Below, piece after piece: positions 21,743 to 29,530 of a stretch of DNA of 64,000 nt. The notes under the pieces were generated by a model, which was not told the DNA's origin, ran no database searches, and saw only the letters and a program-made list of their open reading frames with translations. The stretch's first letter is position 1. Each line of letters starts with the position of its first letter. The stretch is from Candidatus Avelusimicrobium fimicolum (GTDB lineage: Bacteria; Elusimicrobiota; Elusimicrobia; Elusimicrobiales; Elusimicrobiaceae): contig UQJU01000003.1 in the NCBI GenBank assembly GCA_900541355.1, forward strand, positions 9,641 to 73,640. The letters are read 5' to 3'. The translations under genes were made by a program, and so were the position numbers.

Positions 21743-22576
21743 ATGGGAGAAATTGTCGTCATTGCCAACCAAAAAGGCGGAGTAGGTAAAACCACTACTT
21801 CTATCAACCTTTCTTATGCATTGGCTTGTTTAAATCAAAATGTGTTGCTTGTAGATTTTGACCCGCAAGGTAACGCCGGTTCTGGCTTGGGGGTAACGGT
21901 ACAAGACGGCGATAAATCTGTATATCATTTACTTACCAAAACAGCCACATTTGAACAGGTGGTCCGCCAAACATCTAGCGAAATGTTAGATGTATTGCCT
22001 GCCTGCAAAGATTTATCCGGCGCTGAGGTGGAACTGGTAAATGTGCGCGGACGCGAAAATATACTTAAAGATGTCTTGGACCCGCTGCGCGCTATGTATG
22101 ATTATATTATTATTGATTGTCCTCCGTCTTTGGGTCTTTTAACTTTAAACGCGATGATGGCCGCAGACAGTGTGATTACGCCTGTCCAATGCGAATATTA
22201 TGCCTTGGAAGGGTTGGCCCACTTTATGAATACGGTGGCCAAAATTAAACAATTTTTGCATCCAAAACTAAAAATGGACGGCGGCCTTTTGACAATGTAT
22301 GACGCCCGGATGAATTTGTCTAAGCAAGTATTTGCCGAGGTCAGCCGATATTTTGGCGACCAAGTATATAAAACGCCGATTCCGCGTAATATCCGTTTGG
22401 CTGAGGCTCCCAGTTTCGGGCAATCTATTTTCAATTATGACCCGGCTTGCCGCGGGGCCAATGCGTATATCCAGTTGGCTATTGAATTTTTGGTCCGTCG
22501 CGGGGCTGATGCAAGTGCTTATAAAGATTTTAAGATGACGGGCGAACTCCCGGTGAATTACGATTTTGGAGGATAA
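21743..22576 (+). CDS. parA: Chromosome partitioning ATPase ParA (Soj family)
   Basis: 277-aa deviant Walker-A ATPase: QKGGVGKTTTSINLS at the N terminus, DFDPQGNAGSGLG and IIDCPPSLGLLTLNA. It drives segregation of origins by interacting with ParB bound at parS, and can modulate DnaA. A CGGAGGA ribosome-binding site precedes it. It is directly followed by parB (1 nt between) and preceded by two parS sites. The C-terminal extension after about residue 255 is somewhat longer than in Soj. Confidence 0.95.
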   Translation: MGEIVVIANQKGGVGKTTTSINLSYALACLNQNVLLVDFDPQGNAGSGLGVTVQDGDKSVYHLLTKTATFEQVVRQTSSEMLDVLPACKDLSGAEVELVNVRGRENILKDVLDPLRAMYDYIIIDCPPSLGLLTLNAMMAADSVITPVQCEYYALEGLAHFMNTVAKIKQFLHPKLKMDGGLLTMYDARMNLSKQVFAEVSRYFGDQVYKTPIPRNIRLAEAPSFGQSIFNYDPACRGANAYIQLAIEFLVRRGADASAYKDFKMTGELPVNYDFGG

Positions 22577-22577
22577 G

Positions 22578-23483
22578 ATGGTAAGACAGGCATTAGGTAA
22601 AGGTTTAGACGCTTTAATTAAACAAACGCAACAAGTGGTTAATATGCCCACCAACGAGGCGGCTGTACAAGTGCAGCAAACCCCGGGGATGAGTGTTACG
22701 CGCATTGACGTAAACAAAATTGTTCCCAACCGTTTTCAACCGCGCCGCGTATTTAACGAAGAAAAATTGCAAGAGTTGGCCCAATCTATTAAAGAACACG
22801 GCCTGACACAGCCCATTGTAGTTGTCTATGATGCGGGCCTGGATAAATACGAAATTGTAGTGGGGGAACGCCGCTTCCGCGCTACCCAGTTGGCCGGATT
22901 AAAAGAAATTGATGCTATTGTACACAAACACTTGGGCGACCAGGAAATGTGTGCATTGGCACTAATTGAAAATATCCAGCGCGAAGATCTAAACCCCATT
23001 GAAACGGCCCTCGGCTACCGTAATTTGATGAGTAAATTCTATATTACGCAGACCGATTTGGCTTCTTATTGCGGTAAATCCAAGGCCGCCATTTCCAATG
23101 CGTTGCGCTTGCTGGACTTGGAGCCAGAAATTCAACAGGCCTTACAGGACGGTGCTATTTCCGAAGGGCACGGACGTGCCTTGTTAATGGTTACGGACCC
23201 GGCTAAGCGCGAAATGTTGTTTAAAAAAATGCACCATAGCAAAATGTCGGTCCGCCAAGCCGAAGATGCCGCCCGCGCTGTAATGTTCCCGGTAAAAAAA
23301 GCCGAAAAAGGAGCCAAGCCGGTGGAAGTGGCTTCCTTTGAAAATGATTTGCAATCTGCATTAGGTACCAAGGTGGAAGTGAAGTACGGCAAAAATATGA
23401 AGAAAGGAACGCTCGTTATTCACTATAATTCCTTAGACGAATTGGACAATATTGCAAGCCGCCTTAAAACTAAAATGTTATAG
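22578..23483 (+). CDS. parB: Chromosome partitioning protein ParB (Spo0J family)
   Basis: 301-aa parS-binding CTP-switch protein. The N-terminal GKGLDALI motif binds and stimulates ParA. The ParB/Srx CTP domain shows EKLQELAQSIKEHGLTQPIVV, GERRFRATQLAG and ENIQREDLNPIETALGY; the HTH follows (TQTDLASYCGKSKAAISNALRLL). Start at the ATG after GGAGGA; a TTG 12 nt upstream is in frame but less likely. It partners with the two parS sites at 20659 and 21661. It ends a parAB operon with a terminator at 23634. Confidence 0.96.
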   Translation: MVRQALGKGLDALIKQTQQVVNMPTNEAAVQVQQTPGMSVTRIDVNKIVPNRFQPRRVFNEEKLQELAQSIKEHGLTQPIVVVYDAGLDKYEIVVGERRFRATQLAGLKEIDAIVHKHLGDQEMCALALIENIQREDLNPIETALGYRNLMSKFYITQTDLASYCGKSKAAISNALRLLDLEPEIQQALQDGAISEGHGRALLMVTDPAKREMLFKKMHHSKMSVRQAEDAARAVMFPVKKAEKGAKPVEVASFENDLQSALGTKVEVKYGKNMKKGTLVIHYNSLDELDNIASRLKTKML

Positions 23484-23633
23484 TCCTGCGGGTCCTGCGG
23501 ACGGCGACTCAATACGCTGGGTAATGATTAGTTGAGCCACACTGTTTTTGCAAGGGCGCGCTCTTATGAACCTATACGCTGTTTGTGAGGCGCAGTTTGG
23601 TAAAACAATGTATGGATTAATTCCTTGATGATT

Positions 23634-23665
23634 AGAGCAACACTGTTTAGTGTTGCTCTTTTTAA
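23634..23665 (+). terminator. Intrinsic terminator downstream of parAB
   Basis: Perfect 11-bp stem AGAGCAACACT / AGTGTTGCTCT with a GTTT loop followed by TTTTTAATT. It is 150 nt past the parB stop. Confidence 0.9.
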
Positions 23666-23697
23666 TTGTCCTTAACGGCTTTTGGCTGTTTGCTGTC

Positions 23698-23888
23698 ATC
23701 CTGGAAAGTAGTAGTCCAGGATCTGTTGTTATTCGAAAAGAGGAAAACGACAGATACTGGACAGCAACCTTCCAGTATGACCTTTTAGATAACAACAATC
23801 ACTACCCAAGTTGTAGATCCTGAAAACCCTGCGGGCCGCCAATTTAGGATGACTTTTGATTAATCACGCCGTCATCCAGCAGGGTTTT
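23698..23888. repeat. Cluster of nested palindromes (REP-like or structured RNA)
   Basis: Three hairpin-forming units lie within 190 nt: ATCCTGGA / TCCAGGAT (23698-23722) and ATACTGGA / TCCAGTAT (23754-23778), both with 8-bp stems and 9-nt loops; and AAAACCCTGC / GCAGGGTTTT (23823-23888) enclosing GGATGAC / GTCATCC. A fourth pair, TGTTGTTAT (23724) and ATAACAACA (23789), encloses the second unit. GTCATCC-type ends recall palindromic intergenic repeats. No coding gene is credible here. The remaining part, 23889-24010, is AT-rich without clear signals. Confidence 0.6.
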
Positions 23889-24010
23889 GATAGGGTATTG
23901 TTAGAAACAGATTTGTTTTGCTAAAAAACACTTAAAAAATAAGGATAATTTTAAAAATCAAGCGTAATAAAGTGTTTTTGCACAAGGGGTAATACGGATA
24001 TCCTGCTTTA

Positions 24011-24047
24011 TCAAAACAGGGCAACCCATAAAAACCGGATTGCCCTG
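24011..24047 (-). terminator. Terminator of the DegT aminotransferase gene
   Basis: Stem CAGGGCAA / TTGCCCTG with a 15-nt loop, followed on the minus strand by TTTTG. It lies 42 nt past the gene's stop. Confidence 0.8.
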
Positions 24048-24088
24048 TAAAGTTTCTGGCGCACACCACGCTAACCTAAAACATTCAT

Positions 24089-25228
24089 TTAGATAGTGGA
24101 GTCTTTTTCATAAAAAGCACGAATTGTTTCGCACACGCGGCGCACTTGTTCTTCGGTAATTTCCGGGAACATCGGGATAGAGAGGACTTCTTTGGCGGCC
24201 TTTTCGGCTTCCGGGTAGTCCTCTGATTTAAAACCACGGTCCTTATAGGCCGGCTGTTTATAAAGCGGTACCGGATAATACACCGCGCAACCAATATTGT
24301 TAGCCTTTAAATAGGCTTGCAATTCGTCGCGTTTTTCCGCACGGATGGTGTAAACATAGTAAGATTGTTCATATCCGGCGGGAGGGGTAGGGGGGAGGAC
24401 CACAGGCACCCCTTCTAATCCTTCGGCATACCAAGCGGCGGCCTTGCGGCGCTTCTCAGTCCACTCTTCCAAATGCGGCAGTTTTACGCGCAAAATAGCG
24501 GCTTGAATTTCGTCCATACGCAAGGTGGACCCTTCCAAATCGTATTCATAGGCCTTGTCTTTGGCGCGCCCGCTGTGGCGCAGGGAGCGGCACCGGTCGG
24601 CAATTTCGTCATCATTGGTGGTCACACAGCCCGCATCTCCGCAGGCACCCAGGTTTTTGCTCGGGTAAAAACTAAAACAACCCGCATCGCCAATGCCGCC
24701 AACTTTCACACCGTCTGCCATAGCCAAATGGGCTTGCGCGCAATCTTCAATTACCTTTAAACCGTGTTCATTGGCCAGGTGCATAATTGCGTCCATATCG
24801 GCCGGATAACCGTAGAGGTGGACGGGCAAAATGGCTTTTGTTTTTTTGGTGATTTTGCGTTCCACGTCCTGTACATCCAAATTATAGGTGCGCGGGTCAA
24901 TATCGGCAAACACAAACTTGGCTCCCGTCAAACTGACAGAGGAGGTCGTGGCAATAAAGGTAAAAGGGGTGGTAATTACTTCGTCTCCGGGGCCTATTCC
25001 GGCGGCGGCCAGAGCAATTTGAATAGCACTTGCGCCGGACGAGCAGGTAATACAATGTTTCACGCCGATAAGGTCGGCAAATTCTTCTTCAAATTTTTCG
25101 GTTTGCGGGCCTAGCAGCCAATGCATAGAGTTTAGGGCTTCCAACGCCGCCGCATTAATTTCCTGCTTCAAACTGTCGTGCTGTTCTTTTAAATTAAACA
25201 GCGGAATCGGTTTCATTTCTTCCGTCAT
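24089..25228 (-). CDS. DegT/DnrJ/EryC1/StrS family sugar aminotransferase
   Basis: 379-aa PLP-dependent enzyme that transfers an amino group to a nucleotide-linked keto sugar. The Schiff-base lysine is K191 in [32 protein letters not shown] and the conserved VIEDCAQAH are present. It most resembles enzymes that make 3- or 4-amino sugars for O-antigen, glycan or lipid decoration (WbpE/WecE-like), but the sugar cannot be fixed from the sequence. AGGAGA precedes the ATG, 18 nt after the MgtC-like gene, so the two likely form an operon. Confidence 0.88.
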   Translation of the reverse strand: MTEEMKPIPLFNLKEQHDSLKQEINAAALEALNSMHWLLGPQTEKFEEEFADLIGVKHCITCSSGASAIQIALAAAGIGPGDEVITTPFTFIATTSSVSLTGAKFVFADIDPRTYNLDVQDVERKITKKTKAILPVHLYGYPADMDAIMHLANEHGLKVIEDCAQAHLAMADGVKVGGIGDAGCFSFYPSKNLGACGDAGCVTTNDDEIADRCRSLRHSGRAKDKAYEYDLEGSTLRMDEIQAAILRVKLPHLEEWTEKRRKAAAWYAEGLEGVPVVLPPTPPAGYEQSYYVYTIRAEKRDELQAYLKANNIGCAVYYPVPLYKQPAYKDRGFKSEDYPEAEKAAKEVLSIPMFPEITEEQVRRVCETIRAFYEKDSTI

Positions 25229-25246
25229 AAATTAACGTATCTCCTG

Positions 25247-25876
25247 TTATTTATATAAACTATACACTTCGGGCATTTCCAGAAGGTCTTTGGTAATATT
25301 TTGAAAGTCGTGCCCGGTAAAAGTGGCTACTAAACTAACGTAAAAACGGTTATCCTGTTTGGTAACCTCATTTTTTAAGATAGTTACTTGGTGCGCTTCA
25401 ATTTTTTTGATAATTTGGTTTACGGTGTCCCAAGTGGGGTCGCATACAATGTAAACGGTATCGTAATGTTTAACAAGTTCCACCAGTTTAAGCGTTTTAC
25501 GCACGCCCAGTTGCACCAGCAAAATGGATACCGCCGAAAGGGACGCCCAAAAATACTGTCCGTATCCTACCGCCATACCGATAGCGGCTACCAACCAAAC
25601 GCCTGCGGCGGTGGTTAAGCCGGAAATTTTGTTGCCGTCGCGCCAAATGGAACCTGCACCCAAAAAACCCACGCCTGTTACCACTTGTGCGGCAATACGG
25701 CCGGGGTCTCCGCCCTGTTGGCCCATATATTCGGATAAAATCGTAAACAGCATTGCGCCCAGACAGATGAGGCAGTTAGTGGCGAAGCCGGCTGGCTTAT
25801 CGTGATATTGGCGTTCCATACCCAACACGCCGCCCAAGATAAGGGATAAAAATACCTTTATAAAAATATCGTCCAT
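25247..25876 (-). CDS. MgtC/SapB family membrane protein
   Basis: 209-aa protein with four or five membrane helices in the first ~135 residues and a small cytosolic ACT-like C-terminal domain (about 140-209). The family motifs GGVLGMERQYHDKPAG and VVTGVGFLGAGSI are clear. MgtC proteins aid growth at low Mg2+ and inhibit the F1Fo ATP synthase in Salmonella; here the role is unknown. The ATG is chosen at MDDIFIKVF because a -10 box lies 6 nt upstream and the longer frame would start upstream of it. Confidence 0.88.
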   Translation of the reverse strand: MDDIFIKVFLSLILGGVLGMERQYHDKPAGFATNCLICLGAMLFTILSEYMGQQGGDPGRIAAQVVTGVGFLGAGSIWRDGNKISGLTTAAGVWLVAAIGMAVGYGQYFWASLSAVSILLVQLGVRKTLKLVELVKHYDTVYIVCDPTWDTVNQIIKKIEAHQVTILKNEVTKQDNRFYVSLVATFTGHDFQNITKDLLEMPEVYSLYK

Positions 25877-25882
25877 ATTCTT

Positions 25883-25888
25883 ATCATA
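25883..25888 (-). promoter_or_regulatory. -10 box of a leaderless promoter (MgtC-like gene)
   Basis: TATGAT ends exactly 6 nt before the ATG at 25876 with no ribosome-binding site. Confidence 0.65.
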
Positions 25889-25925
25889 CAATACCCGGGG
25901 TAAAAAAGTAAATAACCCGGGCATA

Positions 25926-25962
25926 AATAAAAAACCCCGCCGTGTTGCGCGGCGGGGTTTTG
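25926..25962 (-). terminator. Strong terminator of the OMP gene
   Basis: Stem AAAACCCCGCCG / CGGCGGGGTTTT, 12 bp, lying 12 nt past the OMP stop with T-rich DNA on the minus-strand side. Confidence 0.9.
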
Positions 25963-25973
25963 CAATAAAACTA

Positions 25974-26612
25974 TTAGAAGCGCCAACCCAATTTGAGCAT
26001 TATGTTTGAATAGTGGATACGGCTTTTGCCAAAGGCATTTTTAAAGTCGCTGGCGGCTTCTACTAAATAGTAACGGCCTTCCACACCAAAGATGGTGGAA
26101 TCGTCAATATCAAATTCCAAACCAACACCTATCATTTGCGCCAAGTCGGTGCTGTTGGTGGTTAAGTGGGAACCGTCGTCAAATTTTTGGCGGGCAAACA
26201 TATGGCCCACACCGATACCGAAAGGAACATACAAGCGGGTGGCTTGGGTGGGGAAGAAATTTACGCGCCCGGTAACAAGCCCGGTAGCAATACCTGTGCG
26301 ATAGTAGGATTCTTTCCCGCCGGAAATAAAAGTATCGCCGTCGCCCAGTTGGGCATAGTTAGCATCTAAACCCAAAGAAAAGACAGGCACCAAGTTGCGG
26401 GTAAAACCGATACCGGCGGTCCACCCGGTGGTACCGAGGTCCACTTCCTGTCCGTGGTGGGACCAAGTGTTTTGGGGTAATACCATACCGCCGTAAAATT
26501 CTACGCGGGTGGTATTTTGGCGCAAACCATATTCTTGCAAGCCGTAATAGTCCTGCGCAAATACCACAGGGGCGGCTACGAATAAGGCGCATAATAAAAG
26601 CAGTTTTTTCAT
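25974..26612 (-). CDS. Outer-membrane beta-barrel protein, exported
   Basis: 212-aa protein with a signal peptide (MKKLLLLCALFVAAPVVFA, cut before QDYYG) and alternating polar/apolar beta strands. It ends in KLGWRF, the terminal aromatic typical of BAM substrates. Glycine/aromatic-rich strands suggest an 8-stranded OmpA/OmpW-like barrel. No OmpA peptidoglycan-binding domain is present. An AAGGAG site precedes the start. It follows kdsC on the same strand with a 42-nt gap, perhaps an operon. Confidence 0.7.
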   Translation of the reverse strand: MKKLLLLCALFVAAPVVFAQDYYGLQEYGLRQNTTRVEFYGGMVLPQNTWSHHGQEVDLGTTGWTAGIGFTRNLVPVFSLGLDANYAQLGDGDTFISGGKESYYRTGIATGLVTGRVNFFPTQATRLYVPFGIGVGHMFARQKFDDGSHLTTNSTDLAQMIGVGLEFDIDDSTIFGVEGRYYLVEAASDFKNAFGKSRIHYSNIMLKLGWRF

Positions 26613-26654
26613 AAGTCTCCTTACTGAATATAAGATAAGTATATTGTAAAAATT

Positions 26655-27251
26655 TTATAATCCTTTTACAATGTGAATTTGATTTTTTACAGTAGTAAAA
26701 GTCCCATCGGTATTGTCTTGCACTACTTTATCCCATTGGCCGCGGGCGCGCAAAATTTGCTCTGCAATGTCGCGCACCGCCGCATCTCCTCCGTGTCGGG
26801 GGGAAGTGTAAAGGGCTAAATTTTTAGCCTCCGGTACGCTGTTGGCTACCGCAAGCGGCAAGCCTACGCGCGACATCATCCCCAGGTCAATGAGGTCGTC
26901 CCCAATAAAGGCGGTTTCTTCGGGTTTGATGTTAAAATGCTCCTGTAAATAAACAAGCGCTTTATGCTTTACAGGCGTGTTGTAAAAGAGGTATTTCATC
27001 CCCAGCAGTTTTGCCCACCAAGCCAAGGTGTCGCTGGACCCGCGGGAAACAATACCCGTTTCCACGCCGCAGTAGGTTAAATACATAAGGCCCATGCCGT
27101 CTAACGATTCAAAATGTTTGATTTCGCGCGTAACGCCGTCTTCGCCTGTAAAAAAACTTAACTGGCTGTTCGTCATTACGCCGTCCACATCTGTAAGCAG
27201 CAGTTTTAATTTCTTTGCTTTTTGTATGAAAAGGGGGGATAATTCGTTCAT
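26655..27251 (-). CDS. kdsC: 3-deoxy-manno-octulosonate-8-phosphatase (KdsC, HAD family)
   Basis: 198-aa C0-type HAD phosphatase predicted to release Kdo from Kdo-8-phosphate for LPS. Motif I is D21-x-D23-GVMT and motif IV GDDLIDLGMM; the tail GGDAAVRDIAEQILRARGQWD is typical of KdsC. The start was placed at MNELSPLF: a TATAAT lies 6 nt upstream and the longer frame would lie before it. It is divergent from the lipoprotein gene, sharing a 47-nt spacer. A NeuA/YrbI-type phosphatase is the main alternative. Confidence 0.85.
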   Translation of the reverse strand: MNELSPLFIQKAKKLKLLLTDVDGVMTNSQLSFFTGEDGVTREIKHFESLDGMGLMYLTYCGVETGIVSRGSSDTLAWWAKLLGMKYLFYNTPVKHKALVYLQEHFNIKPEETAFIGDDLIDLGMMSRVGLPLAVANSVPEAKNLALYTSPRHGGDAAVRDIAEQILRARGQWDKVVQDNTDGTFTTVKNQIHIVKGL

Positions 27252-27257
27252 ATCATT

Positions 27258-27292
27258 ATTATACCTTTTCGTGGGGCTAAAAATTATATAAT
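27258..27292. promoter_or_regulatory. Back-to-back leaderless -10 boxes (kdsC / lipoprotein)
   Basis: TATAAT on the minus strand at 27258-27263 and TATAAT on the plus strand at 27287-27292, each exactly 6 nt from its start codon (27251 and 27299). They are 23 bp apart, so the -35 of each promoter would overlap the other's -10 region and only one polymerase could bind at a time. Confidence 0.7.
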
Positions 27293-27298
27293 ACATTT

Positions 27299-27979
27299 AT
27301 GAGAAAGTTCTTAATTCTGGCGCTGGCAACTTGTTTGATTGCTTGCGGCTGTACGCCCAAAACGGTTATCAGCAAAACATATGATTTTAACCAAATGGAC
27401 CGTATCGGTGTAATGGCATTTACAAATGCGCGGCCTGCTTTGCAGGGCGTGGAAAATCTGTTTGCCAAATATTTAATCAGTGCCGGATTTAAGGTAGTAG
27501 AGCGCGCCCAACTGGAAAGCGTTTTAAAAGAACATAATATTTCGGTGTCTGGATATTTGTCGCCCGAAACTACGCGCGAGATAGGCAAGATTTTAGGTGT
27601 AGATGTATTGCTTATCGGCGAGGTGAGTTCCTATTCACCCGCCCGCACGGAATTAACGCTTACCAGCACCCGCCGCACGGAATCCCGCCCGGTTTACAAG
27701 CAAGACGTAATGCAACTGCCCGACGGAACATATGTGGGCTATACGCGCAACGTGGGTACGCAATATACACACTCGGCGGAAGTCCGCCCGACGGAATATA
27801 CCATCAATGCGCGGGTGGGCATTATTGCCAAACTGGTAGATGTGGAAACGGCTGAAATTGTATGGATTGGCTCGGCTGATGAAACCGGTTCCAGCGCGTT
27901 GGACGCGGCCGATTATATCGCGCGCGGACTCGTCAAAAGTTTCAGCAAGGAACTGGCCAAAATACAGGAGGCCAAATGA
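27299..27979 (+). CDS. CsgG-like lipoprotein
   Basis: 226-aa lipoprotein: signal peptide with lipobox LIACGC. The CsgG-like domain (RIGVMAFTNARPALQGVENLFAKYLISAGFKVVERAQLESVLKEH) and the IGKILGVDVLLIGEVSSYSP segment are recognisable. CsgG homologues form the curli export pore or are periplasmic outer-membrane lipoproteins of unknown role. No curli genes are nearby. Likely anchored in the outer membrane. It overlaps the next small gene by 4 nt. No ribosome-binding site: the start follows a -10 box directly. Confidence 0.75.
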   Translation: MRKFLILALATCLIACGCTPKTVISKTYDFNQMDRIGVMAFTNARPALQGVENLFAKYLISAGFKVVERAQLESVLKEHNISVSGYLSPETTREIGKILGVDVLLIGEVSSYSPARTELTLTSTRRTESRPVYKQDVMQLPDGTYVGYTRNVGTQYTHSAEVRPTEYTINARVGIIAKLVDVETAEIVWIGSADETGSSALDAADYIARGLVKSFSKELAKIQEAK

Positions 27980-28230
27980 CCCGCGTTTCTCATCCGTCTT
28001 TGGCGGAACAATCGGCTGTTTGGTTGTTAAAAGCGTTTTTTATGGGTGTGAAAACGCTGTTCGTTTTAGCGGCGCTTACGGTGGGCGCCTTGGTGGCTGG
28101 GCAAAGTTCCGTCGCTCCTGTCAGCGTGCATTTATTGACTTCCTATGGAATGGAATATGCCGTTGCCACTTTTAAACCGTACCGTCATTGGTTCCCGGAA
28201 CCATATTTAATAGAGTTAGAAACTAAATAA
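27976..28230 (+). CDS. Small membrane protein of unknown function
   Basis: 84-aa protein with one strong hydrophobic segment at about residues 27-44 (TLFVLAALTVGALVAG). I do not recognise a family. The N terminus is cytoplasmic-looking and the C terminus (about 40 residues) mostly polar. It overlaps the CsgG-like lipoprotein by 4 nt and is followed by serS after 10 nt, so it is co-transcribed with both. It could be a partner of the lipoprotein, but this is inference. Confidence 0.6.
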   Translation: MTRVSHPSLAEQSAVWLLKAFFMGVKTLFVLAALTVGALVAGQSSVAPVSVHLLTSYGMEYAVATFKPYRHWFPEPYLIELETK

Positions 28231-28240
28231 GAGGACTTAT

Positions 28241-29530
28241 ATGTTAGACATTAAATATATCGTTGCTCATCCTGATGAAGTAAAAAAACGTCTGTCGTTG
28301 CGCAAACCGGAACTGGCCGCGCAAATTGACGGCGTACTGACCAAATATTCTGTTTACAAAACCGTTTTAGCCCGCGTGGAAGAACTGCGCGCCAAACGCA
28401 ACGAAATGTCTAAATCTATCGGCAAGATTAAAAAGGAACAGGGCGACGAAGCCGCCAAAGAAGCAATGTCCGAAGTGGGCAAGTTAAAGGAAGAAATGGC
28501 CGTCAAAGAAGCCGAGTTGGACCCTTTAAAAAAGGAAATTAACGACTTGCTTTTAAGTATCCCGAACTTACCGAACGAAAAAATCCCGGTGGGTGTGAGT
28601 GATGCGGATAACCCGGAATATTTGCCCTGCACAATTCCACTGCCTAAATTTGATTTTAAACCGTTGGACCACCAGTCGGTAGGGGAAAAATTGGGTATTT
28701 TAGATTTTGAAGCCGCCGCCGCCTTATCCGGCAGCCGCTTTGCTTTGTTTAAGGGAGACGGTGCCCGCTTGGAACGCGCAATTATTGCGTTTATGCTGGA
28801 TATGCACGCCAAAAAAGGCTATACCGAAATTTTGCCCCCGGTGGTAGTAAACGAGGATATTCTGATTGGTACGGGCCAGTTGCCCAAATTCCGCGAAGAT
28901 ATGTATGAACTGGTGGGCGAACCGAAACAGTTTTTGATTTCTACCGCCGAAATTCCGCTTACGAACTTGAACCGCATCCGCGTGATTCCGGAAGCAGAAC
29001 TGCCGGTGAAATTGACGGCATACTCTCCGTGTTTCCGCAAGGAATCCGGCACCTATGGTAAAGACACCCGCGGCTTAATCCGCAACCACCAATTTGATAA
29101 AGTGGAACTCGTAATGCTTTCCCACCCGGAACACTCTTACCAAATGTTGGAGATTATGGTTTCCGATGCGCAAGAAGTGCTTAAAGAATTGGGCCTGCCC
29201 TATCACGTGGTGGAACTGTGCAGCGGGGACATTGGCTTCTCTTCCGCCAAGACGTACGATATTGAAGTTTGGATGCCGAGCGAAAATCGCTTCCGCGAGA
29301 TTTCCTCCTGTTCCAACTGTTTGGATTTCCAGGCCCGCCGTATGGGGTTGCGCTTTAAAAACGCCCAAGGCAAACAGGAATATGTCCACACTCTTAACGG
29401 CAGCGGTTTGGCCGTAGGCCGCACCTTTGCCGCTATTTTGGAAAATTTCCAACAGGCCGACGGCTCTGTGATTATTCCGCAAGCCCTGCGCCCTTACTTC
29501 GGCAAAGATAAGATTGAGGCCAAGAAGTAA
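28241..29530 (+). CDS. serS: Seryl-tRNA synthetase
   Basis: 429-aa class II aminoacyl-tRNA synthetase that charges tRNA-Ser (and tRNA-Sec where present). The N-terminal coiled-coil arm (about 30-110) is followed by the catalytic core with motif 2 around CFRKESGTYGKDTRGLIRNHQF and motif 3 GSGLAVGRTFAAILEN. An AGAGGA site precedes the ATG. It is followed by the TPR gene with a 1-nt overlap. Confidence 0.97.
   Translation: MLDIKYIVAHPDEVKKRLSLRKPELAAQIDGVLTKYSVYKTVLARVEELRAKRNEMSKSIGKIKKEQGDEAAKEAMSEVGKLKEEMAVKEAELDPLKKEINDLLLSIPNLPNEKIPVGVSDADNPEYLPCTIPLPKFDFKPLDHQSVGEKLGILDFEAAAALSGSRFALFKGDGARLERAIIAFMLDMHAKKGYTEILPPVVVNEDILIGTGQLPKFREDMYELVGEPKQFLISTAEIPLTNLNRIRVIPEAELPVKLTAYSPCFRKESGTYGKDTRGLIRNHQFDKVELVMLSHPEHSYQMLEIMVSDAQEVLKELGLPYHVVELCSGDIGFSSAKTYDIEVWMPSENRFREISSCSNCLDFQARRMGLRFKNAQGKQEYVHTLNGSGLAVGRTFAAILENFQQADGSVIIPQALRPYFGKDKIEAKK

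Noticed and set aside
23478..23798. 106-codon open frame on the minus strand over the parB end and palindrome cluster
   Set aside because: It overlaps parB, the terminator and structured repeats, with no ribosome-binding site.
26645..26680. Terminator-like hairpin at the end of kdsC (TTGTAAAA ... TTTTTACAA)
   Set aside because: Most of it is inside the coding end of kdsC and the stem is A/T-only, so it is too weak to call.
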